Assembly: GCA_964059195.1 (NCBI GenBank)
Contig: CAXKWD010000009.1
Location: forward strand, 88,943,432 to 89,007,431
Source: Ectobius pallidus
Taxonomy: Eukaryota; Arthropoda; Insecta; Blattodea; Ectobiidae
DNA length: 64,000 bases
Direction of reading: 5' to 3'
Within the stretch, counting starts at the first letter, position 1; each line of letters opens with the position of its first letter. Below are positions 43,095 through 54,065 of this stretch, one piece after another. Made by a program: the position numbers and the translations under genes. Below the pieces are notes generated by a model that was not told where the DNA came from, ran no database searches, and worked only from the letters and a program-made list of their open reading frames with translations.

Positions 43095-44560
43095 AATTTT
43101 GAAGATATTTGAACCAAATTTTATTATGTTATTTCTAGGCCTAATTGTCCGGAAAAGTTCGTTAATGAGCAAAGTTGCCCCAGGGGAGGTCAAAGAGGGG
43201 GTTGAAATTTTGAATTTATATCTCGGCCCCTATGAAGTATAAAGGGAAACTTTGTTTGAATAAATTAGAGTACTCCCTATGGAGTTCTCAGTGACACCAA
43301 TGATTCGGGGGTTTTGGGGTACGAGTGGGGGTGGGGGAATGGAAATTAGAAATTTTTGAAACCACGTCTTGTGGGGTATCGTTGAAAAGCTCTTCATGAG
43401 TACTCTACAAATAAATAACTAGTATAGCTCTCATATAAGGCGAGATTTAAATGTTTTAAAAAGTGCTCTTTCCTCTTTTTTTTGCAGTTATTATTGCGGG
43501 ATTGTCATGCCAAGGCTAAAGAAGAAAATTGCTGCGCAGGGACAATAAATTAAACCAAAAGCACTTCGAAATCTACCTCAGCCTGTAGGCCTGCCTAAAG
43601 GGATTTTATTTAATTCAAGTATTAAATGTAGTAACTTAATACGTATTTTCGAGATACCTCTGAATGATTGACCTTATAATTTTTAGACCGTTATTAGATT
43701 TACGTTTCTGGAATAATTACTGTGGAACGCAGTAAAATTTTACTATTGAACTGTTGCAATAATAAGTTCCGTTAGCTGCTAGAATGTTTGCCTTAGCAAA
43801 CTACCGTGGAATTCAGGGGAAATTAACTTGGAGAGATTACTCTTTGCTTACATCTCATGAAACTATTCCAGTTGTTTGATTTTACAGTCTTACCAACTGT
43901 GGGGAAACTGCAATTCGATTGAAGTTTAAACGCAGTAATAATTATGGCAGTCATTTGAAACTCTGTTCCTTCCCGTCTGGCATCCGATTCTTACGACGAA
44001 TGTGCCTGCATACCAAAGCCCCAGAATTACCCCGTAACTCAAGGAAAATTAGAAACATTATATCCATGCCAACCCCTAACCCACCGCTATCACACTATTC
44101 TGTATTTCCACCGTAAAGTGAATTCTGTCGGTTTTCCAACGCACCTGCACCGCGGTAATCGCTGTAAGATTAAATGACACTATTTTTCATGTCAAGCGAA
44201 TGTTCCACCTTTCTCTATATGCGTCCCATATTACAGGGGCCCTGCTCGCACATTGCCAAGGCTTGGTGGGTTTGTTATAACTACTATAAGAGGGGAAGGA
44301 ATCTTTGTATTAACAGTTGTCTATAAATGCAGAACAAAATGCTCCGGCATATAGTAATAACAAGATTTTTAAAAACCACAAAAGTGCATTGAATGGATTT
44401 TAAAAGTAAATTAACATTATTTTTACAAAAACACAATAATCATTCAAGTTTAAGTTCATTGTAGGCCTACTTCAAGATTCAAGATGGTTTTGGACAATAT
44501 GAATTGAGTATTTTAACACTGTTAGACTGTCCTTAGGAGGAAAAATGACAGATTATTACT
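43089..44560. other. Unassigned
   Basis: TAGGCCTA occurs at 43136 and 44462. A 65-codon frame (43919-44116) has no recognised domain. Confidence 0.45.
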
Positions 44561-44752
44561 ACTACTACCATTATTATTAATAATGTTATTGTAGTAGTAG
44601 TAATAGTAGTAGTTAGAAGTAGTAGAAGTAGTAATAGAAGTAGTAATAGTAGAAGTAGGAATAGTAGTAGTAATAGAAGTAGAAGTAGTAATAGTAGTAG
44701 TATTAATAGAAGTAGTAGTAGTAATAAAAATAGAAGTAATAGTAGTAGTGTG
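44561..44752. repeat. Compound (TAG)n/(GAAGTA)n microsatellite
   Basis: Irregular runs of TAG, AAT and GAAGTA cover nearly 190 bases and abut the 3' end of a LINE copy on the minus strand, so it probably expanded from the LINE tail. Confidence 0.9.
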
Positions 44753-45295
44753 TGTATTTATTTCTCACAAAAAATTCTCACATATAAACCACATTATTTA
44801 CATTAACCGGCGCACGGGTCGGTGTCGACCATACGTGCTCACTGCATACACTTAAATTATTACTCCATAAAAACCCAATTGAAAAAACTATATTCTATTA
44901 TTTACATAACTACGAGTAACCCCAGACGTAACCCCCCACCCCCAAGCAAGCACAAATTTCATAGACACATAGACATTATTAAAACAAAAAACAAAAGATA
45001 ATAATAAAAAAATAATACTTAGATTTCCTTAATTCTCTAAATCTAGGCTTTCTCTCATACATCTAACTTTCTGCAGAAATTTACATAACCCGTGCCAATT
45101 GTGCTCATCCAGTAATAGATTTAGACATGCCTCCCTACTCCTTTGCGAGTTTAAAAATTTGTCGGGTAGCATCATAACTCTCCAGCGCTCTGTAACTCCA
45201 CATCTCGCCAAGATATGAACCCAGGTTTCATTTTCCCTGCACATTGGGCAGATAGTAGTAATACACCAAGATCTATAACGAGAATTAAGCCTATT
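44753..45295 (-). mobile_element. 5'-truncated LINE 3' end, copy 2
   Basis: The minus strand encodes NSRYRSWCITTICPMCRENE then TWVHILARCGVTERW and LLLDEHNWHGLCKFLQKVR, so the full C-x2-C-x8-H-x4-C knuckle is visible here. The 3' UTR matches 990-1275, including CGTATGGTCGACACCGACC and GCGCCGGTTAATG. The 5' end is lost at about 45295. Not functional. Confidence 0.85.
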
Positions 45296-45319
45296 TTATA
45301 CGTAGTTGTACGTTAAACC

Positions 45320-45502
45320 TATTGTTAGCAAGAAAAATAATAGAATCCACAATGATGGTAAACCTGTCGAGAGAGGTACTGTCGTTGGATCATATGCATA
45401 CTTTTTGACCAGACAAAGGCATGGAGGGCCTCCCGGATGAGTGATCAGCCCATGCCGGGCCCATGTCCGAAACAACGCGAACACAGAGGACGAGATACAC
45501 TA

Positions 45503-45551
<49 letters not shown>

Positions 45552-45600
45552 TCGTGCCTAACAAGGCGCGGATGGGACGAAGATGATAATCACAAACAAA
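45320..45600 (-). repeat. SINE family D copy expanded by (CA)n
   Basis: On the minus strand: CATCCGCGCCTTGTTAGGCA, then a (TG)n run, then CGTTGTTTCGGACATGGGCC, GGAGGCCCTCCATGCC and GTCTGGTCAAAAAG, matching 1500-1640. The head with the B-box is absent. A (CA)n tract of about 46 bases (45505-45550) sits where copy 1 has only TGTGTG. Confidence 0.8.
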
Positions 45601-45639
45601 CTCAATACCGGTATCTAAGATTCTACCATTTCGTAGGCA

Positions 45640-45800
45640 AAAAATTAACAGCATAAAGTAAAAAAAAAAAAAATATTAATTATTGATAGAAGTGTTAATT
45701 TGTCATTACAAATACAATACATAGTTTATTACAATTAACACACACTCTGAATGAGCAAAGCTCGTGCTCAAGGCAGTTCAGTAATAATTATGTAAATTAA
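45640..45800 (-). repeat. LINE 3'-UTR-like fragment, second copy
   Basis: On the minus strand TACTGAACTGCCTTGAGCAC, GAGCTTTGCTCATTC parallels 5020-5060, followed by a similar T/A/G-rich tail. Confidence 0.5.
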
Positions 45801-46005
45801 AAAAATATATATTAAATAATTAGAGTACGAAAATAAAAATAAATCGTGTGGAAGCATGAACACATATCAAGTTTAAATTTTGCAAGAAGAAAAACTAAAA
45901 CGTAGAAGTTGTATAAAAAACTAAAGCTTTTATACAATATGTTTCACTTTTTTCTTGTATTGATTTTTTCATAATTTGCTAAAATTGAATTATTTTTACC
46001 TAAAG
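45801..46005. other. AT-rich, possible intron
   Basis: Only notable as the sequence before the acceptor at 46004-46005. Confidence 0.35.
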
Positions 46006-46118
46006 ATTTGATGAACTTGGGTCAAAACTTTTAGAAGTGTTTCAGCATTTTGGTTCATGGAGAAGATTGAAATTGTTTGATGTCATATTACAACTATGTG
46101 AGTCAGATCTAAATATAA
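46006..46118 (+). CDS. Candidate internal exon, function unknown
   Basis: ATTATTTTTACCTAAAG ends in an acceptor before 46006, and ATATAA/GTAAGTCT gives a strong donor after 46118. The 113-nt segment has one split base at each end and 37 codons between: FDELGSKLLEVFQHFGSWRR then LKLFDVILQLCESDLNI. The peptide looks like amphipathic helices of a globular protein, with W, H and C present, unlike the surrounding translations rich in N, K, I and Y. I do not recognise it. Chance is possible, since a 113-nt open stretch is not rare. Confidence 0.4.
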
Positions 46119-46925
46119 GTAAGTCTTATACCCATATGTTAATATAATATATTTGTAAATGTGTACAATTTTAATGCAATAAATTAAAACAAAATTAAAT
46201 TAGTTGAATAGACTAAATGCTTTAATAAATATAAGTATCTGCTGTAATTTGCTGTTATTGTATTTTTTTGTCTGTAATGTTTTAATAAAAATGATCGTAT
46301 TTTTATTTAATAATTTTGCAATGGAATTAGGATCATATTTTGGAATTTCTCCTTACCGAATTTTGAACAATGGATTGAAATTAAGCTAATGCACAGCACT
46401 TTATAGGTAGACACAAACAAATTTATTGAAATTCTGCGCAGAATTCTACGCGTACTTTTTTAATATGGAAAGTAAAGACGCTAATATGTTTTGAAATTTT
46501 GCATGCCGTTTCCATTGCTTATGTTGACAATATTTTTTCAGCTAGGGTAAAAGATAAAAAATAGTTTAAGTAACATCTTAACCACGTATTCTGTAAAACT
46601 AACCGCGTTATTTTGAATATGATTCAGTTATACAATACAGCCTATATTATAAATATTAAAATTCAATACACAGAATGATTAGTTAATTATGCATTAATAT
46701 TGTTATGTTGGACTCCCTCACACTGAATTTATATCATTATGAAATAACTAAAATATGCATTCGCATTATTTGTGGTATTTCGATTTATTTATTCATTCTG
46801 TTTATAAATTCATCTCATCGTCTATGCACAGCTTTCCTTTATGTAATTCGCTCGTTTACAATGCACGTTGAATAAAACAGAATTAAACCTGGTAATAAAA
46901 AGTCTGCCTACCCTACCTAGATGCC
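46119..46925. other. AT-rich, unassigned
   Basis: No supported feature. If the exon above is real this is intron. Confidence 0.45.
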
Positions 46926-46929
46926 TTGT

Positions 46930-47175
46930 TTTCGCTTCACATAGAATAAGTGGCTGCATTGCGGGAATGGTGGAAGTGACTAGCATATAACTACCCTTGA
47001 GAGAATTTCAACGAAAACAACCGAATTAAATCTAATGTGAAACACATAACTTCCTTCAACCTTAGAATACACGGTTGTATTGCAGAAGTGCACTCTCAGT
47101 TAATTCAGTCACAATTCAAGCTAGCATTATTCGTAAGAAAAGTTTTTGTAAGGAATTAGTAGCTTATAACTACCC
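46930..47175 (+). repeat. Dispersed repeat (family E), tandem modules
   Basis: Two successive modules are seen: GAATAAGTGGCTGCATTGCG with AGCATATAACTACCCTTGAG, then AATACACGGTTGTATTGCAG with AGCTTATAACTACCCCCAGA. A third follows SINE C at 47.48-47.80 kb. Confidence 0.6.
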
Positions 47176-47241
47176 CCAGAGAATTTATTTGAATTTCGTT
47201 AAAATAAAAGTCTAGCTCATAGTAGGGCCTATAATATATTA

Positions 47242-47417
47242 AAAGTAAAAGTAAAGTGATCCCTATACAGGCCATGGAGGCCCAGAGGGTTCCAGAAGGT
47301 TGAGGCTCCCAGATTTTGGATATTCGGCACATGAAGGTGGTAAGGTTGTCAGCCTTACGCACCGGCCGCCTTTACCCCCAGGGTTGCTCCTGGTACTCAT
47401 TTCTGTTAGAGGCTGCG
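47242..47417 (-). repeat. SINE family C, 5'-truncated
   Basis: The minus strand matches the second half of 20122-20425 from AACAGAAATGAGTACCAGGA to GGCCTGTATAGGGATCACTT. The tRNA head is missing. It lies between two family E segments. Confidence 0.85.
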
Positions 47418-47474
47418 TATAATATATTATAATATATAATATACTTATATATAATCCTATATATATAAGCAAAT

Positions 47475-47800
47475 CCTGTAGGCCTAGAATATTTAAACAA
47501 AATCATTCAAGCCGTTTTCAAGAAAATCAAGAACAGTTAAATTTTCTTCACCCAAAATCGGACGTAGTACACTCACATAACTCTCTTTGCCCTAAGCATT
47601 GGAAATGTACTTTCCTCACCTCACATTCTGATGTAAAATATGAGGCCATGTGCCAAGGAGAATATATTCAGTTGTTTCAGCCTGAGGCAGAGATTTATCG
47701 TTCACCAGGCAAGACTGCGTTTCTATGAAGGGTTTCTGGCTTATAACTAACCTTCAGATAATTTTTGAAATAAAGTACAAATGAAAGTTTTTACTCTTGG
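47475..47800 (+). repeat. Dispersed repeat (family E), continuation
   Basis: CAAGCCGTTTTCAAGAAAAT, CACATTCTGATGTAAAATAT, CACCAGGCAAGACTGCGTTT and GGCTTATAACTAACCTTCAG match the modules of the copy at 25.96-26.58 kb. Confidence 0.65.
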
Positions 47801-49283
47801 TGTGACAAAAAAATTAAAAAACCGGGAAAAATGAAATTTTATTAATATAAAGCTATAAAATCTAGTTACAGCACGTTTTAGTCATAGCAGTTATTTTTTT
47901 ACGAACGTGATTATCATGACAGAACGAGTACATTTAAATTTCTTCCAAACTCATTTTTATATATTACATTATGAAGCCTTACAGAATGCATTCTATGCAC
48001 TACTATTCTACTAGTTCTTTGAAAGTTTAAAAGCAATTACATTTTTTTCAATTCAACTTTGTGCTGAATAATTAACAAATATATTTTTTTCTTTCCGTTC
48101 CTTACCTTATAAAAGGTGTATTAAACTACGGTGAAGTGAGGGAAAAATAAATACAAAAAGGTGTTTATCAAATAGTGCAGCGTTAGATGGTGCAGATGGT
48201 CCGCTGACGTAATTTAAAAATATCATAAAGCAAGTGGAAAGTAAAGAAGTAAAATATTTTCACATATTTCGTTATAATGACCGAAAATTAATACCCCAAA
48301 TATTAAGAATATAGACCTTCTTTTAAAAATGGGATGTAACATTAGGGGTCCGTAAAATTTTTTACACATTTTACAGGTCCTCGGGTTCAAAAAGGTTGAG
48401 GAACGCTGAAATAGTGGATACTTCAAGCCATATAATAAAAACTATTATTTCTAGGGCTCTAAATATTTGTTTTAATGCATAGACCCTTTTAGAAATAAAA
48501 TAAACAATAATTAAATATAGTTAAGAAGAGGTTTCTGACCTCTTGTTTTGCAAGGAATGACCCCAATACAACTTGAAGGATAATACATGCTTCCTTTAGA
48601 TAGATTATTTTCATTATTATTATTACTATTATTATTATTATTATTATTATTGATAGCTATTACCATTAAATATTAATTAGGAGTGAATAAATAAATTTCT
48701 TATCACTATTAAAGCTTTCAGGCTCTGTTGCCACAGCATTACCGCTTGTATTTACTGAAGCCTAATAGGAACGGGCATTATTAAACATAGATTGAGCCAA
48801 TCATTTGCGGTCCGTTCGGCATGCTTATATTTGTATGCGTATCCCCATGGTCAGCCACACGAATTCATTTCCTGTGCCCCACGCCATATAATTAATACCG
48901 CTGAGTATTTCAATTAAACCCACCCAGCAGCATTATACCTACCTAAATATTATACTCCGCTGTATTATGGCATTGTAATTGTTTAATGCCGAGGTATGCC
49001 TCGTCGTGTTTAGGATTAGAACATTTCACGCTCCGTTGGCATCCAGAGCCCCCTCGCAAAGCGTTTCTAATAAACTCTAGTTGTAATCTGTCATTGCAAT
49101 TAGTGTGCTTAATGGTTAGATCATGTTAGTTTCTGTGTTTAACAAAAATTGTACTATCCACCTGTGGTAGTGGACATTGAAATCGTTTTATTATTGTTTG
49201 GAACACATTCAGAAACAATTGAACACTTAAAACCATTATACAGAACTTAAAAAATATCTGCCCAATAATAGTTCACCCTCTGA
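47801..49283. other. AT-rich, unassigned, with (ATT)n
   Basis: An (ATT)n tract lies at about 48610-48650. The 67-codon minus-strand frame at 48223-48426 has no recognised domain. Confidence 0.45.
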
Positions 49284-49987
49284 TGCCCGGTTACTATAAA
49301 CTCGCGAAATACCTATGGGTAAATTATCCAATGGACAGAATTTACACAAAAATAACTTTTACAAACTCAAATAATTTAAAGGTAACAATCACATACACTT
49401 GTGGCCAGTTTCTAGATAAATGTTCTGTGGGTAAAACATGTTCCTACAAACTCGGGCTAGATCTTTCCAAGAGTAAATCGTCGGGTTAATTTATCCTTTC
49501 ATGGATGGCTGGATAAAATTTAACTTCTCATAGGATCAGTGGCGGATCCAGAGAGACATTTTTGGGGGGGGGGGGGGAACCAAAGTAGAGAGGGAAGTTT
49601 TTACTCATAAAAATTAATTATCCCCAGTACACAATTGAAAACAAAATGAACATTTCAGCATTTTCTTACAAAGGTATTTCAAAATAATGAATGCCGTTGC
49701 TTTAATTTAAGTATTTGGGTTATGTTCTAATAAATTTTGAATAATTTGTGCTTAATGTTACAAATTTGGGGGGGGGGAATTTCCCCCATTCCCCCCCCCC
49801 CGTGGATCCGCCCCTGCATAGGATCAATAATAATTTAAAAAATGAGAATCAAAGCCTTCTGAATTAAAGTAACTGTTCAACTCCAAGGCCTTGCCCATTA
49901 ACCTATATCATTGTGGGTGATTCTGGAACTAATTTTCCCATGGATAATTTACCCATAGGTATTTCACGAGTTTATAGAAACCGGGCA
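49284..49987. mobile_element. Inverted-repeat DNA element hosting a nested hAT MITE
   Basis: Terminal repeats of about 50 bp begin TGCCCGGTTACTATAAACTC at left and TGCCCGGTTTCTATAAACTC read from the right. Both continue GAAATACCTATGGGTAAATT and ATCCA. Without the nested insertion the element would be about 416 bp. No target duplication was clear (TGA at left, TTA at right). The 68-codon frame over the left end is incidental. Superfamily not determined. Confidence 0.82.
49537..49816. mobile_element. hAT-type MITE (CAGTGGCGGATCC end), nested
   Basis: The 280-bp element starts CAGTGGCGGATCCA and ends TGGATCCGCCCCTG. A perfect 8-bp duplication, CATAGGAT, flanks it (49529-49536, 49817-49824). Runs of G near the left end and of G/C near the right are unusual low-complexity tracts. 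No coding frame. It interrupts the element at 49284-49987. Confidence 0.93.
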
Positions 49988-50109
49988 TTATCATCATAAT
50001 ATATTACGTGCGACATTCTCATTTGTAATTTTTTTTTCTAAACATGAAGAGAATATCGTCACCACCTCGTATCCCATTCCCGAAGGACAGGCCTACACAA
50101 ACCCAATAT

Positions 50110-50575
50110 AGTCTGATTAATACACTCAAGTAACTTTCTTTACCTTATGCATGGGCAATACACGTTTCTCATTTCACATTCAGATATAGAATAAGATGCC
50201 GTATTGCAAAGAGCTCGCATTAAGTTGTTTCAACCAAACGCATGGGTATATTGTTCACATGGCAAAACTGAGTTTGTACAAACAGTGGGTGGTTTATAAC
50301 TACTCTTCAGACAGTTTTTGAAGAAATTTCAATTAATAGTTTAAGCAACTCATGTACAAAATTTAAACAAAATTGTTGGAGCCGTTTTTGAGAAAATCGC
50401 GAAAAACTAACTTGTTTTCATGTAAAGTGGCATTAAAAGTACGAGAAAGTCGTTGCCTAAATCAAATACGAACTTTTTTTTTTCATACGATGTTTTGTTC
50501 TGGAACTAGGCTGATCACAGACACACACAAACATGATTCTGGTAATAGTATTTTTTGATTAAGGGCACTTAAGAA
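50110..50575 (+). repeat. Dispersed repeat (family E), copy at 50 kb
   Basis: GATGCCGTATTGCAAAGAGC, GGTTTATAACTACTCTTCAG, TTGGAGCCGTTTTTGAGAAA and GCTGATCACAGACACACACA follow the order of the 25.96-26.58 kb copy. Confidence 0.7.
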
Positions 50576-51300
50576 CGTGTATTTATGGTAAAAACTCAAC
50601 TTAGAATTTGGGAGTCGAACACAATACTTCCTTTACGTATAGTACCTATGGTACAGGCAGAGAAAGAAAAAAGCTAAACAGTGGCTCATATTAATACATC
50701 TAGGTCTATACCAGGGTTAGGCCTACGATTTTTAAACGAATGTCTTTCTTCTAGGGCGAATTAAAGTTCCTCTAAAAGAACCATTCCAGTAAAGAAAGGA
50801 GGCAATTTTGCAACACCTTTTCTCCCTTTTTAGCATTTTATTGAAATGTACGTATACCTAATTCTAGTGCAACCAAATGTACTCCACAGTTTGCATTCAC
50901 CTTGTGGAATATTAAAAATCTGAAATACATTAGACTCTATGAAATCCAAATTCATAATATATTCACAATTGCAAATAAAATGATAATTCGATTCTTTTTA
51001 ATCTGTATGTTCTCCTGAATGCTTTTAATCTTTTGCAGTTGAATAGTTATATACTTTTTAAATTTGTCGAAAGTTTATAACATGAAAAACTTATTTCGAT
51101 GTCGCATCTAGTTAGGCCTACATGCGGTTAGATCACTGTAACAATCAAAGCTAAATGTTATTTCACAAAATACACTTGATTTGTACCGTGCTAACAATAT
51201 TAGCAATACTAAAAAGCTTTTATTTAAAAGTTATATTTAAAGGACTGGAATAGAACCATCTAGTCCCACTTCTATGTAATTTATTACACAATAGTAGCAA
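50576..51300. other. AT-rich, unassigned
   Basis: TAGGCCTA at 50718 and 51113. No other feature is supported. Confidence 0.5.
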
Positions 51301-51374
51301 GGATGTATTTAAGGGGGTCCTGACCCTCCAAAAATGTGAGATTTTTAAAACATTACTATGACAAATCAATGTTT

Positions 51375-51530
51375 CTTGGCACTTAGGAATGGAAAATATC
51401 ATTAATATATGGTTAATCAGTTTAGGATCCCTTCAGAAACTGATGTGTAGTGCCACTTAAAAAGGAAGGATGTCAGTAATTTATGGTTATCAGTTTAGGG
51501 GCCCCCAGAAGCTGATTTCTAAATACGTGC
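51375..51530. repeat. Two-copy tandem repeat, about 77 bp
   Basis: CTTGGCACTTAGGAATGG, TAATATATGGTTAATCAGTT, CAGAAACTGAT is followed by AGTGCCACTTAAAAAGGAAG, TAATTTATGGTTATCAGTTT, CAGAAGCTGAT. Confidence 0.65.
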
Positions 51531-52381
51531 TTGAAGAGTGAAGCCTTTGCCATCCTTAATGTTGGCATTCGGGTAACTTATTCGAACAAAATGGACGGCA
51601 GTTCCGGAACACACGGTATAAAGTGAACATTTTCTTCAAACTGTGAATGCAGTTATGTGTTATTCATATGTTACAAAGTAGACTCATTGTAGATCATACG
51701 GATAAAGAAAGTCTTCGTTTCAAAATAACTATTACATCTCTTCCGGGATTATAAACTCTAAGAAGCTCTAAGTTCAAGTTTCGTTTGTTGACTTGAATAG
51801 AGATTCCATTTGAAAGGAAGTACTTGTTAATCCGATCCCAGTAAATCTAGCACAAGAAGCTGCCCGGGGAGAAATGCACATCAGTATGTCTTTTCCTTTT
51901 GTGTTGTATCAACTTTGGTATCTAGAGCAAACAGTTGCTTCTGACTGCATTGCTTTTCCTAGGATTTCTGGGTATTTTGAATGCATTTTTAAAGCTAAGA
52001 AGTTATGCATCCTACGGTTTGAGAAAGTACACGAAACAATTTTAAGATTCTTCACACAGAAACCTTATAAAGAAACTGTATTAAAGGATAAGCTAAATCT
52101 TGAATGTAGTCTACATGCTATAAATATACATAACATTATATTTCAGATGGGTACTTTCTACGAATACTTGGTGAACTGGAACTATCTGTCCAACCGTCCC
52201 TGTGTCTGTACGCGCGATAACTAGAATACGTGAGTTAATAAACTTCATGTTGCCTTTGAGGGATAATTACTTTGTGATTTCTTATACCCTCTAAAAACTT
52301 AGACAAATATTCTTAACCTAACTGTAAAAACACCTTGAGATTACTTAACAATGCATAAGTTAAATGAGATCTATAATGATT
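51531..52381. other. Unassigned
   Basis: The 116-codon frame (51874-52224) has no recognised domain and no convincing splice or start context. Confidence 0.4.
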
Positions 52382-52680
52382 ATACTGTATATGTACAGGT
52401 AGGGAAAAAAAGCGGACCGACTACAATATCTAAGTTGCCGATATGAGCCACTGCGTATGCCTAGTGACATTCACAGGATAGCAGGGAATGTATTGGAATT
52501 TGTTCTAGTATCGACTGTTGATTTAGCCCATTTAGAAACCCAGAATATGGTTTCTAATCATATTGTTTTATAATTGAATATATTAATTATTAATATTATT
52601 ATAAAATACTAACACAAATTATATTATATTCAGCTACAAGAGTCGGTCCGCTTTTTTTCCTCTACCTGTACATACAGTAT
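52382..52680. mobile_element. MITE with 44-bp terminal inverted repeats
   Basis: Ends read ATACTGTATATGTACAGGTA, GGGAAAAAAAGCGGACCGAC from the left and ATACTGTATGTACAGGTAGA, GGAAAAAAAGCGGACCGACT from the right. The interior of about 210 bases is AT-rich without a coding frame. TA-rich borders would suit a Tc1/mariner-type origin, not proven. Confidence 0.8.
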
Positions 52681-52872
52681 TGCAGTTAAAATTGAAATCA
52701 GCATATATCACACAAGTAAACAAACAATATATATGTACATAATATGTGTAAGTTATAGTATACATAACAATATATTTCTCAATATTAATATCGAAATGTA
52801 GATTGTATAAGACCTTAATAAGACCCTTGCAGGTGAAAGCATAAGTTAAACATCTTCTTAATGAATTTCAGC

Positions 52873-52938
52873 TTCAGACAGGGTTAAAATAGTTATAAAA
52901 TTGAAGGAGTGTCCACATTAGTACCCTTGTCGTAACAC
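52873..52938. repeat. Second copy of the hairpin-associated repeat
   Basis: It matches 10239-10300 (CAGACAGGGTTAAAATAGTT, GAGTGTCCACATTAGTACCC, TTGTCGTAACAC) but lacks the complementary right arm. Confidence 0.8.
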
Positions 52939-53260
52939 TTATCTGGGGCCACTTATATAATATAAAATAAAAATAATACAGAAGGCACAAGCACACATTA
53001 AAAACAATGTTGTCATAATATTAAAATCTTCTTCTTGGTCCCAGATGCGTCCATTATTTGAATATGCATTTCGATGCAAGTTGCATCATCTTCAGTTCAG
53101 ATTTGGAGATACAACAGTCACTCTGTCACATCTTCTGTTTGAGTGAGATTCTATAAAAGTGCTATAACTACTAAAAAATTAACCCTCGTAATAATAATAA
53201 TAATAATAATAATCCAATTATGTCATTTTTCTGAACCAATAATAATTATTTTGTTTTTAG
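52939..53260. other. Unassigned, with (AAT)n
   Basis: An (AAT)n tract lies at about 53189-53213. The end is a T-rich acceptor-like tract. Confidence 0.45.
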
Positions 53261-53319
53261 CTGACACTCAATACTGTCTTAAAGCTTTTCAAGACGAGGT
53301 AGAGGGTCGGGCTGTTTGA
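53261..53319 (+). CDS. Candidate last coding exon, function unknown
   Basis: ATTATTTTGTTTTTAG is a good acceptor. After two split bases the frame reads DTQYCLKAFQDEVEGRAV and stops at 53317-53319. The following 200 bases are less AT-rich and contain two AATAAA signals (53473-53478 and 53518-53523), fitting a 3' UTR. The peptide is too short to identify. Alternative: the GC-richer downstream part is a repeat with incidental frames on both strands. Confidence 0.28.
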
Positions 53320-54057
53320 AATGAATGCTGCTCCTAATTATTATCGATGCAGGCTGCAGGCCCAGGTGGGGTCTGGCTGGATGATTTGTGATGATCCTGT
53401 AATGCCGGGTCATGCATACGGGATGAGGGAAGCTGGAGCACCCTACAAACGTTGTTACAAAAACCACTCGACAATAAAACATGGCCAGATTATATGTACC
53501 TATCCCTTCTCAAAATCAATAAACTTATTTTCCTTTCATTGAATCATGTTCTGATCGTCAGATTTGTTTGATTGGTAATAGAGTACACCAGAACGCTTTA
53601 TTTGATCATCTTTCACGTATGTTTTAACTGTTTCTGACAAGGTTCGCTAATTTCAGGAAGGAGAAATAGAAGGAACACGTATTGTATCTGCAATGATATG
53701 TGAACCCTGGATTCAAAAGACTAGAATCTGTTTCAAAAGCTGACTTTTTAAACCTTTATCCATGGAAATGAGGTCTGTGTGACCGCAGTGGAAACATAAA
53801 CCGCTGGGTCTGTTCGGATATCATATCCAGGGGTTGGTTATTTACATTAGCTTCCCTTTTCAAAGCCCTTTATAGCCCCATATGTGTCACCCATCAATTT
53901 TAGTGGAGCCATGCTAGAAAACAGTTTATTTTCGTAGCGGTCTTTAAGACATCACGTTCGTGGTTAATTAAGTTTTTTCAGCGTACTATTCTGTGCATAA
54001 GAATGAGTGAACTGTCGAGAACATCAAAAACTTTTAGGCCTGGAGTTTTAAGACTGT
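53320..54057. other. Unassigned or 3' UTR then spacer
   Basis: The first 200 bases may be the 3' UTR of the exon above. The rest is unassigned. Confidence 0.4.
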
Positions 54058-54065
54058 GTGATGAC

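Noticed and set aside
43024..43242. Frames rich in YIYI over the (TA)n tract
   Set aside because: Microsatellite translation artefact.
51874..52224. 116-codon open frame
   Set aside because: No recognised motif, no acceptor and donor pair; composition like its flanks.
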